Shown here: positions 1-6,484 of the stretch, one piece after another
Position numbering within the stretch: the stretch's first letter is position 1
How the letters are laid out: every line of letters begins with the position of its first letter
Source of the DNA: Burkholderiales bacterium
Lineage (GTDB): Bacteria > Pseudomonadota > Gammaproteobacteria > Burkholderiales > SG8-39
Length of the DNA stretch: 10,621 bases
Direction: 5' to 3'
NCBI GenBank assembly: GCA_016649475.1
Contig: JAENXP010000030.1
Coordinates: forward strand, 1 to 10,621
The notes under the pieces: model-generated
Told to the model about the DNA's origin: nothing
Database searches by the model: none
What the model saw: the letters and a program-made list of their open reading frames with translations, nothing else
Translations under genes and position numbers: made by a program

Positions 1-58
1 ACCGCAACAACACGGCCGTTCCCGCGATTCAAGGTGAGAATCTTCCGCTTACGTGCGG
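1..58. other. Unassigned edge downstream of frc
   Basis: This stretch follows the frc stop codon on the minus strand and runs to the window edge. A four-base stem (45-48 with 55-58) lies directly after the stop but has no T-tract, so it is not a convincing terminator. A TTG codon at 32-30 on the minus strand opens a frame that stays open to the edge, but ten codons are too few to call a gene. Oxalyl-CoA decarboxylase often neighbours frc; the visible codons do not let me say whether it begins here. Confidence 0.4.
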
Positions 59-1330
59 CTACGCCTTTTTCTTCGGCGGCGCGCTAAACGCACCTGCGGA
101 CTTGAGCGCCGCGACCTTCGCCTCGTCGTAGCTGAGCACATCCTTGAGGACTTCCTCGGTGTGCTCGCCCAGCAGCGGCGAGCGCTCTATCCTGGCCGGA
201 GATGCAGAAAGCTTGATCGGCATGCCTACATTCCACCACTTGCCGCGCTGGGGATGGTCGAGTTCGACCCACATCTCGCGGCCGCGAATATGCTCGTCGT
301 TGGCAAGATCCTCGGTCGACATGATCGGACCACAAGGCACGTCGAGCGGATTCAGGATAGCCATGAACTCGCGCTTGGTGTGGTTCTCGGCAAACTTGTT
401 GATCAGAGTCCACATGAGCTGCTGGTTCTTGCGCCTGTCACCGATGGCGGCAAAGTGCGGATCCGTCGCGAGATCGGGCATGCCCAGCTCCGGGCCTATG
501 CGATTGGCGAGCGCGGTCCAAACGGCTTCCTGGACTACGACGTAGAGCCAATCGTTTGCGCCGTGCGGCTTGCAGTGGATGGCATTGCCTAGCTGGCCGC
601 CGCCGGAGTCGTTGCCGGCGCGCGGCACTTCGCCCATGCCCTTGTAGGTGGGCACGGAATACTCCGGCATGTCGCCGCGTGTCAGCCGCTGGTGATCGCG
701 AAACTTGACCCGGCACAGGTTCATCACGCCGTCCATCATCGCCACTTCTACATACTGACCCTGCCCGGTCCGGCTTGCCTGGTGCAACGCTGCAAGCAGC
801 CCGATCGCCAGGTGCAGCCCGGTTCCGGAGTCGCCGATCTGCGCGCCGGTAACGAACGGGGGGCCGTCGGGAATGCCGGTGGTGCTCATCGCGCCGCCCA
901 TCGCCTGCGCCACGTTCTCGTACGCCTTGAAATCGGCGTAGGGGCCGGTCGAGCCGAAACCCTTGATCGAGCCCATGACGATGCGCGGGTTGATTTCGTG
1001 GATTTTCTCCCAGCTGAATCCGAAGCGGTCGAGCACACCCGGTCCGAAGTTCTCCATGATGATGTCGCACTTCTTCAGCAGGTCGACGAACACCGACTTG
1101 CCTTCCGTCGATTTCATATTCACGGTGATCGACCGCTTGTTGCAGTTGAGCATGGTGAAATACAGGCTGTCGGCATTGGGTACGTCGCGCAACTGTCCGC
1201 GCGTGGCATCGCCCTGCGGATTTTCGAACTTGATCACGTCCGCACCCATCCACGCGAGCAGCTGCGAGCAGGTCGGACCCGCCTGCACATGGGTCATGTC
1301 GAGAATCCGGACTCCCTTGAGTGCTTCCAT
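59..1330 (-). CDS. frc: Formyl-CoA:oxalate CoA-transferase-like enzyme (CaiB/BaiF, family III)
   Basis: The predicted cytoplasmic enzyme moves CoA from formyl-CoA to oxalate, giving oxalyl-CoA and formate. It has 423 residues, close to the 428 of Oxalobacter Frc, and as recalled it aligns with Oxalobacter Frc and E. coli YfdW along its length. Visible landmarks are THVQAGP at 13-19 (Gln16 matches Frc Gln17), SLYFTMLNCNKRSI at 55-68, IGDSGTG at 165-171 with Asp167 matching the catalytic Asp169, the glycine loop GGGQ at 243-246, and PLLGEHT near the C-terminus. Position 46 is Gln, as in YfdW, where Oxalobacter Frc has Trp48. The C-terminus ends in a short lysine-rich tail. The start is fixed by a strong Shine-Dalgarno sequence. 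It is transcribed away from the Crp/Fnr-like gene. Family III enzymes acting on other acids look similar, so membership in the family is near certain while the oxalate substrate is probable. Confidence 0.85.
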   Translation of the reverse strand: MEALKGVRILDMTHVQAGPTCSQLLAWMGADVIKFENPQGDATRGQLRDVPNADSLYFTMLNCNKRSITVNMKSTEGKSVFVDLLKKCDIIMENFGPGVLDRFGFSWEKIHEINPRIVMGSIKGFGSTGPYADFKAYENVAQAMGGAMSTTGIPDGPPFVTGAQIGDSGTGLHLAIGLLAALHQASRTGQGQYVEVAMMDGVMNLCRVKFRDHQRLTRGDMPEYSVPTYKGMGEVPRAGNDSGGGQLGNAIHCKPHGANDWLYVVVQEAVWTALANRIGPELGMPDLATDPHFAAIGDRRKNQQLMWTLINKFAENHTKREFMAILNPLDVPCGPIMSTEDLANDEHIRGREMWVELDHPQRGKWWNVGMPIKLSASPARIERSPLLGEHTEEVLKDVLSYDEAKVAALKSAGAFSAPPKKKA

Positions 1331-1338
1331 ACCAAATA

Positions 1339-1346
1339 CTCCTCCT
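1339..1346 (-). promoter_or_regulatory. Strong Shine-Dalgarno sequence of frc
   Basis: On the minus strand this reads AGGAGGAG, eight bases before the ATG at 1330. It supports that start codon for frc. Confidence 0.85.
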
Positions 1347-1456
1347 GTGTTCGCTTCCGCCTGCGCGGAATCGTCCCGGCACTAGGCGCGGGTCATTTGT
1401 GAATAAAATTTACGTCGTATGGCTGAAGGCGCACGACAAGCAGACGTCGCGCTCGA

Positions 1457-1558
1457 TCACTGCGCGCCGCTCCGGCAGCACCGGTTTCGTGGCAATCGTA
1501 CGCCGCTTATCTGTTTGACTTCGCAGCCTGCGGCCACTTGCGGTTCAACGGTTGCCAT
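1457..1558 (-). CDS. Possible 33-codon leader ORF upstream of frc (uncertain)
   Basis: A minus-strand ATG at 1558 is preceded by GGGAG at a normal ribosome-binding distance (TGGGAGAACAGC then ATG). It opens 33 codons beginning MATVEPQVAAGCEVKQISGV and stops at 1457. A neighbouring reading frame over the same bases stays open to a TAA at 1410-1408 and ends ERDVCLSCAFSHTT. A single frameshift near 1500 would join the two into a product of about 50 residues containing a Cys-x-x-Cys pair. I do not recognise either form. It could be a leader peptide in the frc transcript, the remnant of a small gene, or chance. Confidence 0.2.
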   Translation of the reverse strand: MATVEPQVAAGCEVKQISGVRLPRNRCCRSGAQ

Positions 1559-1596
1559 GCTGTTCTCCCAAGGCGTGGCGCGGTTTCTGTACTCGG

Positions 1597-1613
1597 ATGC
1601 TATGGTATGCTAT
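1597..1613. repeat. Tandem 7-bp repeat near a candidate frc promoter
   Basis: ATGCTAT occurs at 1597-1603 and again at 1607-1613, one helical turn apart. On the minus strand each copy holds TAGCAT, which resembles a -10 box. For the copy at 1607-1612, a weak TTGGAC lies 17 bases upstream (1630-1635), giving a possible frc transcription start near 1600. Only part of the -35 matches consensus, so this is a candidate promoter only. Confidence 0.35.
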
Positions 1614-1688
1614 CTGAACCCACTCACGCGTCCAAGTGCGCCGGTTCATAGCAGCGCCTATACTAAGAAATCCGTGTGTCCGCACACC

Positions 1689-1702
1689 TTGACTGAGGTC
1701 AA
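1689..1702. promoter_or_regulatory. FNR-type palindrome (TTGAC-N4-GTCAA) between frc and the regulator gene
   Basis: The sequence TTGACTGAGGTCAA is a perfect inverted repeat of the FNR form, with C/G in place of T/A at the inner positions of each arm. On the plus strand, a class II placement at -41.5 puts the -10 box at 1725-1730, which reads TCGAAT (four of six consensus bases), with a start near 1737. On the minus strand the equivalent position holds TAGTAT at 1665-1660. It may therefore serve the regulator gene, frc, or both. Self-regulation of the adjacent Crp/Fnr-like protein is the simplest reading. Confidence 0.65.
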
Positions 1703-1746
1703 TGAATTCGCTTTTAATTTTCGCTCGAATCCGTTCCTGACACCGA

Positions 1747-2352
1747 ATGTCGTCCATCGACCCCCACCCGCAGCGCAACACCATCCGCCTGCAACTCAGG
1801 CAGAGCATGGTCCTCAAGGACCTGCCCGCGGCCGCCTGGGCGGAGCTGGATGCACAGCTGGAAATCGCCGACTTCGGCAAGGGCGACCTGTTGGTACACC
1901 AGGGCCACAGCGCCATGGAGCAATTTTTTATTCTCGACGGTATCCTCAAGCGCGTGGTAAGCGACCCGAAAGGCAAGGAGATGATCCTGCGCTTTGCCGC
2001 CGAGACCGACATGGACACCTCCTATGCCGCCTGGCGCCTGCGCACACCGATGCCTTACAGCATCGTCGCCGTGACCAAGGTGCGCGTGGCCAAGCTCTCG
2101 ATGCAGCAATGGGTCGGCTTTCTCAACCAGCACGCCGACATCAAAGCGCACTTCGAATACGAAGTCATGAGCCTGATGTCCGAAGTAATGGCGCACACCA
2201 TTACCTTGCACCTGCTCGATGCGCCCGGCCGGCTGTCGCGCTTCAAACGCAAGCACCCGGAACTGCTTGCGCGCATACCCAAAAAAGAGCTGGCATCCTA
2301 TCTCAACCTCACGCCCGAAACACTTTCCCGGCTAAGGCAGAAGACAAGATGA
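1747..2352 (+). CDS. Crp/Fnr-family transcription regulator, short cysteine-free form
   Basis: The 201-residue protein has an N-terminal cyclic-nucleotide-binding-like (cupin) domain at about 25-115, a dimerisation helix at about 120-155, and a short C-terminal helix-turn-helix. The recognition helix reads LTPETLSRLRQK; Glu191, Ser194 and Arg195 match the FNR residues that contact TTGA half-sites. There is no cysteine at all, so FNR-type oxygen sensing by an iron-sulfur cluster is excluded. The cAMP-pocket signature of CRP is also not evident, so the effector is unknown. The chain ends six residues after Arg195 without a wing, as in many short members of the family, so I do not regard it as truncated. 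No Shine-Dalgarno sequence precedes ATG 1747; Met21 (1807) is an alternative start. It is divergent from frc, convergent with tctA, and has an FNR-type palindrome 45 bases upstream. Confidence 0.88.
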   Translation: MSSIDPHPQRNTIRLQLRQSMVLKDLPAAAWAELDAQLEIADFGKGDLLVHQGHSAMEQFFILDGILKRVVSDPKGKEMILRFAAETDMDTSYAAWRLRTPMPYSIVAVTKVRVAKLSMQQWVGFLNQHADIKAHFEYEVMSLMSEVMAHTITLHLLDAPGRLSRFKRKHPELLARIPKKELASYLNLTPETLSRLRQKTR

Positions 2353-2377
2353 CCGGCGCGCAGCGACGCCGCGCCGG
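2353..2377. terminator. Hairpin between convergent genes, probable bidirectional terminator
   Basis: The arms 2353-2360 (CCGGCGCG) and 2370-2377 are perfectly complementary around a nine-base loop, and AATTT follows on the plus strand. The hairpin fills most of the 37-bp gap between the stop codons of the regulator (2352) and tctA (2390). Position suggests a terminator for one or both convergent transcripts. The T-tract is short, so strength is uncertain. Confidence 0.5.
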
Positions 2378-2389
2378 AATTTCCGCCGC

Positions 2390-3913
2390 TTATGCGCCCT
2401 TCGCCAAACCCTTCCGGACGCTTGCCCACAGCGCCGATAACATCGGCCAGAGCAGGAGCGCGAGGGCCAGCGTGGTGATCGAACCGACCAGTCCGTTTTC
2501 GAACAGGATGCGCATGTCTCCCTGCGACATCAGCATCGCCTGGCGGAACGAAGCTTCCGCCCGGTCGCCCAGCACGATGGCCAGCACCAGCGGCGCGAGC
2601 GGGTAGTCGAGTTTCTTGAACAGATAGCCGACCACGCCGAAAACGACCATCATGTAGACGTCGAAAGTGGTGTTGTGCACCGTGTAGGCGCCGATCGCAC
2701 AGATCACGATGATGATCGGCGCGATCACCGAGAACGGAATCCTCAGGATCGCGGCGAACAGCGGCACGCAGGTCAGCACCACGATCAGCCCGGCGATATT
2801 GCCGAGGTACATCGAGGCGATCAGACCCCAGACGAAGTCCTTTTGCTCGACGAACAGCAGCGGTCCGGGCTCGAGCCCCCAGATCAGCAGGCCGCCTAGC
2901 AGCACCGCCGCAGTGGGCGAACCCGGCACGCCGAGGGTGAGCATGGGCAGCAGTGCCGAGGTGCCCGCAGCGTGCGCCGCGGTCTCCGGCGCCACTACCC
3001 CTTCGACCACGCCTTCGCCGAACCTGTCGCCGTCCTTGGAGAGGCGACGCGCCACGCCGTAGGCCATGAACGAAGCCGGCGTCGCGCCGCCCGGGACGAT
3101 GCCCATGAAGCAGCCGATGGCGGCCGAGCGCAGCGAGGTGAGCCAGTACTTCGGCAATTCTTTCCAGGTTTCGAGCACCACTTTGAGGTTGATTTTCGCC
3201 GAGGCGCCCCTGAACTCGAGCCCTTCCTCGAGCGTCAACAGGATCTCGCCGATGCCGAACAGGCCGATAACCGCGACGAGGAAGTCGAAACCCGTAAGCA
3301 GCGTCTCCGTGCCGAAGGTCATGCGCAGCGTTCCGGTTACGGTGTCGGTGCCCACCGCCGCAAGCGCGAAGCCGAGCATCATCGAAACCAGGGTCTTGAA
3401 CGGCGCCTGTTTGCTCATGCCGATGAAAGCGCAGAAAGTGAGCAGGTACACGGAAAAGAATTCCGGCGGACCGAACTCGAGCGCGAACTGGGCCACGATA
3501 GGCGACAGGAAGGTGATCACGATCACGCCGACGGCAGCGCCGAAGAACGAGGACGTAAAGGCCGCGGTCAGCGCCGCGCCGGCGCGCCCCTTCTGCGCCA
3601 GCGGATAGCCGTCGAAAGTGGTCGCCACCGACCACGGCTCGCCCGGAATGTTGAACAGGATCGAGGTGATCGCGCCGCCGAACAGCGCCCCCCAGTAAAT
3701 ACACGATAGCAGAATGATTGCCGAGGTCTGGCCGCCCGGGGACTGCGCCATCGAAAAGGTGAGCGGCAGCAGGATCGCGACGCCGTTGGCGCCGCCCAGG
3801 CCGGGTAACACCCCGATGATGACGCCGAGGACGACCCCGGCGAACATCAGCGCAATGTTGGTGAGGGAAAGTGCGACGGCGAAGCCGCCCAGCAGGGAAT
3901 TGAGTGCGTCCAT
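2390..3913 (-). CDS. tctA: Tripartite tricarboxylate transporter, large membrane subunit TctA
   Basis: This is the large inner-membrane permease of a secondary carboxylate transporter that works with TctB and the periplasmic TctC. It has 507 residues, the usual TctA length, and is almost entirely hydrophobic helices. Family landmarks are GVLPGLGG at 34-41, NIPGEP at 88-93, GIVPGGATPASF at 271-282, EGVVAPE at 304-310, and LGVPGSPTAAVLLGGL at 328-342. The start has a modest GGAAGAA Shine-Dalgarno sequence, and the gene begins 18 bases after the tctB stop, so the two are co-transcribed. It is the last gene of the tctCBA operon and converges on the Crp/Fnr-like gene. The family assignment is secure; the transported acid cannot be read from this subunit. 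Confidence 0.95.
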   Translation of the reverse strand: MDALNSLLGGFAVALSLTNIALMFAGVVLGVIIGVLPGLGGANGVAILLPLTFSMAQSPGGQTSAIILLSCIYWGALFGGAITSILFNIPGEPWSVATTFDGYPLAQKGRAGAALTAAFTSSFFGAAVGVIVITFLSPIVAQFALEFGPPEFFSVYLLTFCAFIGMSKQAPFKTLVSMMLGFALAAVGTDTVTGTLRMTFGTETLLTGFDFLVAVIGLFGIGEILLTLEEGLEFRGASAKINLKVVLETWKELPKYWLTSLRSAAIGCFMGIVPGGATPASFMAYGVARRLSKDGDRFGEGVVEGVVAPETAAHAAGTSALLPMLTLGVPGSPTAAVLLGGLLIWGLEPGPLLFVEQKDFVWGLIASMYLGNIAGLIVVLTCVPLFAAILRIPFSVIAPIIIVICAIGAYTVHNTTFDVYMMVVFGVVGYLFKKLDYPLAPLVLAIVLGDRAEASFRQAMLMSQGDMRILFENGLVGSITTLALALLLWPMLSALWASVRKGLAKGA

Positions 3914-3931
3914 GATGTTCTTCCGCAGCGC

Positions 3932-4435
3932 CTAGTCAAGCCCGAGCAGGGACTCGACCACGCCCTTAGGCAGCGGCACCTTGAACCAGATTTCGAACAC
4001 GCAATAGAAGAAGACGTTGGTGCCCACGCTCACAAGCACCGCCTTCCACCAGGGGTACTTGCCCAGCCAGAGCATGAAGAACGCGATATACAGGATAGAC
4101 GGAACATAGATGCCGAGCCCGCCGACCAGCGCGACGTAGACCGACGAAGGCACCAGCACGCTCAGCACCAGTTTGAGCTGCCCGACCTCGACGAAGGTGC
4201 TGTTGTTCTCGCGGCTTCGCAGTGCGCCCACGAAGTTGACCACCGAGGCGATGCAGATGATGAGGCCGACGTAGAAGGGGAAGTAACCGGTCTGCGGTCC
4301 GTCCGCCATCCATTTTGCGCCAAGGCGCCAACTGTCGAAGATCACGATCGCGCCGAGCGCGAATGTGAAACCGGCGACCGCGAGTTCAGCGGTCTTGTTG
4401 GTCAGCGCAGCACGCTGATCGTTTGCTTCAGACAT
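3932..4435 (-). CDS. tctB: Tripartite tricarboxylate transporter, small membrane subunit TctB
   Basis: This is the small integral membrane partner of TctA. The 167 residues are of normal TctB length and show a hydrophilic N-terminus followed by about four to five hydrophobic segments (roughly 17-35, 51-72, 87-110, 112-127, 131-152). The TctB-typical GPQTGYFPFYVGL lies at 46-58, in the loop leading into the second segment. A strong Shine-Dalgarno sequence (AGGAGGGG on the minus strand, 4450-4443) fixes the ATG at 4435. A stable hairpin lies between tctC and this gene. Sequence conservation in TctB is generally low, so the call leans on the motif together with the tctC-tctB-tctA gene order. Confidence 0.92.
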   Translation of the reverse strand: MSEANDQRAALTNKTAELAVAGFTFALGAIVIFDSWRLGAKWMADGPQTGYFPFYVGLIICIASVVNFVGALRSRENNSTFVEVGQLKLVLSVLVPSSVYVALVGGLGIYVPSILYIAFFMLWLGKYPWWKAVLVSVGTNVFFYCVFEIWFKVPLPKGVVESLLGLD

Positions 4436-4459
4436 CGAAACTCCCCTCCTGATGCGAGA

Positions 4460-4488
4460 GCGGCGCGCCGTTTTCGCCGGCGCGCCGC
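4460..4488 (-). other. Intercistronic hairpin between tctC and tctB
   Basis: An 11-bp perfect GC-only stem (arms 4460-4470 and 4478-4488) surrounds a seven-base loop in the 78-bp gap between tctC and tctB. No T-tract follows, and the tctB ribosome-binding site comes ten bases later. In binding-protein transport operons such structures commonly protect the upstream message from exonucleases or partly attenuate downstream genes, letting the binding protein be made in excess. That role is inferred here from position. Confidence 0.6.
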
Positions 4489-4513
4489 GGGTACTTGTCG
4501 TTGGTACCTGTTC

Positions 4514-5527
4514 TTATTTCTGACCGGCCATGAACCCGGCGCCCTTCATGAGCGCGATATGCTCGGCTTCGGCCGCAGCGACCCAGTCGGCGAACTCCTT
4601 GCCCTCGATGCTCGTCTGGTTGAACGCTCCCTTGTTCATCAGCGCAGTCCACTCCGGCGTCTCGCGCACCTTTCTGAGAACGCCCACGAAGTAGTCGACC
4701 TGCTCCTGAGTAACGCCGCCGGCCATGAATATGCCGCGCAGCATCAGGTAGTTGACGTCAAGTCCAGCCTCCTTGCAGGTCGGGATGTCATTCCATGACA
4801 TCTTGTCCGTCATCTTATCCTTGTAGGGCATGCGCTTGGTATCGAAAACGCACAGCGGACGCAGCTTGCCGCCGCGCCAGTGCGCCACCGCCTCGATCGG
4901 GTTGTTGACCGACGAATCGATGTGATTGCCGACCAGTTGCACCGCCACCGTACCGCCGCCCTTGAACGGGATGTAGGTAAACTTGACGCCGGTATTCTTC
5001 TCGATCGCGGCCGTGATGATCTGGTCTTCCTGCTTCGAGCCGGTGCCGCCCATTTTCATTTTGTTGCTGCCGGCCTTCTTGACCGCGGCGACATACTCCT
5101 TTGCGCTCTTGTAGGGCGTTTCGGCATTCACCCACAGCACGAACTCGTCCAGAGCCATCATCTTGACCGGGGTCAGGTCGCGCCAGTTGAACGGCACGGC
5201 CGTGGCGAGCGGCGTGGTAAACATGTTCGACAGCGTGATGATTATTTTGTGCGGATCGCCCTTCGCGCCCTTGACGTCAAGGAACCCCTCGGCGCCGGCG
5301 CCGCCGGACTTGTTGATCACCACCATCGACTCTTTCATCAGATTGTGCTTGACCACGATCCCCTGGATCGCGCGGGCCATCTGGTCGGCACCGCCGCCGC
5401 TGCCTGCCGGGACGATGAATTCGACAGTTTTGGTCGGCTCCCACGCTTGCGCGGGCACGGCAACGGCCGCAAGCGTAGCCACCGCCGTGGTCGCCAGAAC
5501 GCTCTTGAAAATAGCAGAAACTTTCAT
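4514..5527 (-). CDS. tctC: Tripartite tricarboxylate transporter periplasmic binding protein TctC (Bug family)
   Basis: This exported solute-binding protein captures a carboxylate in the periplasm and delivers it to TctA/TctB. I place the start at ATG 5527, giving 337 residues, because AGGAGGAGGA lies just upstream and the product then begins with a normal signal peptide: Lys2, a hydrophobic core, and the cleavage motif PAQA at 25-28 before Trp29. A longer in-frame start at 5566 would put 13 unlikely residues ahead of it. The mature protein opens with the Bug motif FIVPAGSGGGADQMAR, and the two-lobe fold is suggested by family length. It is the first gene of tctCBA and has a perfect FNR-type palindrome upstream. 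Bug proteins bind many acids. Proximity to frc makes oxalate or another small dicarboxylate a guess, not a finding. Confidence 0.93.
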   Translation of the reverse strand: MKVSAIFKSVLATTAVATLAAVAVPAQAWEPTKTVEFIVPAGSGGGADQMARAIQGIVVKHNLMKESMVVINKSGGAGAEGFLDVKGAKGDPHKIIITLSNMFTTPLATAVPFNWRDLTPVKMMALDEFVLWVNAETPYKSAKEYVAAVKKAGSNKMKMGGTGSKQEDQIITAAIEKNTGVKFTYIPFKGGGTVAVQLVGNHIDSSVNNPIEAVAHWRGGKLRPLCVFDTKRMPYKDKMTDKMSWNDIPTCKEAGLDVNYLMLRGIFMAGGVTQEQVDYFVGVLRKVRETPEWTALMNKGAFNQTSIEGKEFADWVAAAEAEHIALMKGAGFMAGQK

Positions 5528-5530
5528 GAT

Positions 5531-5540
5531 TCCTCCTCCT
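5531..5540 (-). promoter_or_regulatory. Shine-Dalgarno sequence deciding the tctC start
   Basis: On the minus strand this reads AGGAGGAGGA, three bases before ATG 5527; its inner GGAGG cores are optimally spaced. It favours 5527 over the upstream in-frame ATG at 5566, which would place this purine tract inside the coding sequence. Confidence 0.8.
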
Positions 5541-5638
5541 GTTAATGCAATTGGATTTCCGCCCATGACACGCTTGCGCGCATCAGCTGACGGGTTTCAT
5601 GCCTATCGTCGCCTGGCACTTTTTTTGAATACAGGCAC

Positions 5639-5682
5639 AGCATACCGCCTTATCTACTTATCGGCGCATTGATTTTAATCAA
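5639..5682 (-). promoter_or_regulatory. FNR-type palindrome and candidate tctCBA promoter
   Basis: TTGATTTTAATCAA at 5669-5682 is a perfect match to the FNR/ANR consensus TTGAT-N4-ATCAA. On the minus strand a -10-like TATGCT lies at 5644-5639, which puts the palindrome centre about 43 bases upstream of the implied start near 5632. That is within two bases of the usual class II position. The leader to the tctC ATG would be about 105 bases. No other gene start is nearby: terC ends at 5706 on the same strand, so the site most probably controls the transporter operon. Confidence 0.72.
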
Positions 5683-5705
5683 CAAACCCAAACTAAGAAA
5701 GAACA

Positions 5706-6440
5706 TTAGCTGCCGATCTCCTGCGTTTCACCGGCTGCGGCGATTTTCCTGCGCGCGAGGAACTTTCCGATCAGCACTACCAGGAGCGCTCCGCCCAGGC
5801 CCACGATAATCTCCAGATGAATGCCCGCAAGAACCGGCTTTGCGTCCAGCATCTGGAAATTGGCGCCCATCCAGCCGCGCAGGGCGGGATCGCTCACCGC
5901 CATTTCGCCTGCGACGAAGCCTAGCAGCGCCCCGCCCGCGGTGATGATGATCGGGAAACGCTCCATCACCTTCATCAGCAGCGTGCTGCCGAATATCACC
6001 AGGGGAATGCTGATCGCCAGCCCGAGAACGAGCAGGGTTACGCTGTCACCGGCGGCGGCGGCCACCGCAATCACGTTATCCAGACTCATCACCAGGTCAG
6101 CGATAAGAATGGTTCTTATCGCCGCCATCAGATTCTCATGGCCGTCGATATTCTCCTCGCCTTCCTCCGGCAGCAGCAACTGCACCCCGATCCACAGCAA
6201 CAGCACGGCGCCGATCAGTTTCAGGTAGGGCAACTGCAGCAGCGCCACCGCAAACAAGGTAAGGACAATACGCATCGCCACCGCGGCGCCGCTGCCCCAG
6301 GCTACGGCCAGCTTCTGCTGCCGTGGCGGCAACGAGCGTGCCGCCAAGGCGATCACCACTGCGTTATCTCCGGACAAAACAATGTTTATCCAGATGATTT
6401 TCAGCAGCGGAATCCAGAATTCCTGTAGCGAAAAGTCCAT
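5706..6440 (-). CDS. TerC-family integral membrane protein (YjbE-like)
   Basis: The 244-residue inner-membrane protein belongs to the TerC family, members of which have been tied to manganese export and tellurite resistance. The two internally repeated halves each carry the family's acidic motif in a membrane helix: SGDNAVVIALA at 23-33 and SLDNVIAVAAAA at 119-130, with Asp25 and Asp121 as likely metal ligands. About seven hydrophobic segments are visible, with a charged cytoplasmic loop PEEGEENIDGHEN at 91-103. Its ATG has GGAGGA at an unusually long distance (13 bases), and no better in-frame start exists. It lies on the same strand between fhs and tctC, with 174 bases before it and 178 after it. 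No link to oxalate or formate metabolism is evident; it may be an unrelated neighbour. Confidence 0.9.
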   Translation of the reverse strand: MDFSLQEFWIPLLKIIWINIVLSGDNAVVIALAARSLPPRQQKLAVAWGSGAAVAMRIVLTLFAVALLQLPYLKLIGAVLLLWIGVQLLLPEEGEENIDGHENLMAAIRTILIADLVMSLDNVIAVAAAAGDSVTLLVLGLAISIPLVIFGSTLLMKVMERFPIIITAGGALLGFVAGEMAVSDPALRGWMGANFQMLDAKPVLAGIHLEIIVGLGGALLVVLIGKFLARRKIAAAGETQEIGS

Positions 6441-6457
6441 GATGCGGGAGCTGTCCT

Positions 6458-6469
6458 CCTCCGAAGAGG
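6458..6469 (-). other. UUCG tetraloop hairpin overlapping the terC ribosome-binding site
   Basis: On the minus strand CCTC-TTCG-GAGG forms a 4-bp stem closed by C-G around TTCG, an exceptionally stable RNA loop type. Its 3' arm takes half of the GGAGGAGGA purine tract, leaving AGGA free 13 bases before ATG 6440. This may lower or modulate terC translation. Confidence 0.35.
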
Positions 6470-6484
6470 CGCCATCTTACCTAT

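Larger units (their letters stand above)
1331..1746. promoter_or_regulatory. Divergent intergenic region between frc and the Crp/Fnr-like gene
   Basis: These 416 bases separate two genes that point away from each other, so both promoters should lie here. The contents are an FNR-type palindrome at 1689-1702, candidate -10 boxes in both directions, a tandem 7-bp repeat at 1597-1613, and a possible short minus-strand ORF at 1457-1558. The leader of frc would be long (about 270-320 bases) if the promoter lies in the left half of this region. No larger gene was recognised. Confidence 0.7.

Noticed and set aside
45..58. Small stem right after the frc stop codon as a terminator
   Set aside because: It has only four base pairs and no T-tract on the minus strand.
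1414..1438. GTCGT / ACGAC inverted repeat in the frc leader
   Set aside because: Five pairs around a long loop are within chance expectation for this composition.
1399..1518. Plus-strand GTG frame of 39 codons (VNKIYVVWLKAHD and onward)
   Set aside because: It has no ribosome-binding site or recognisable similarity, and it overlaps the better-supported minus-strand small frame.
1419..2606. A 395-codon plus-strand frame overlapping the regulator gene
   Set aside because: It overlaps the Crp/Fnr-like gene in another frame and runs into tctA antisense. Its translation is low-complexity and has no family resemblance.
5527..5566. Upstream start for tctC at 5566
   Set aside because: It would place the strong Shine-Dalgarno sequence inside the gene and add 13 residues before an otherwise complete signal peptide.
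5614..5629. A sigma-54-like TGGCAC-N5-TTGA on the plus strand
   Set aside because: The -12 element lacks the GC dinucleotide, and the motif points toward the 3' end of terC, where no plus-strand gene begins.
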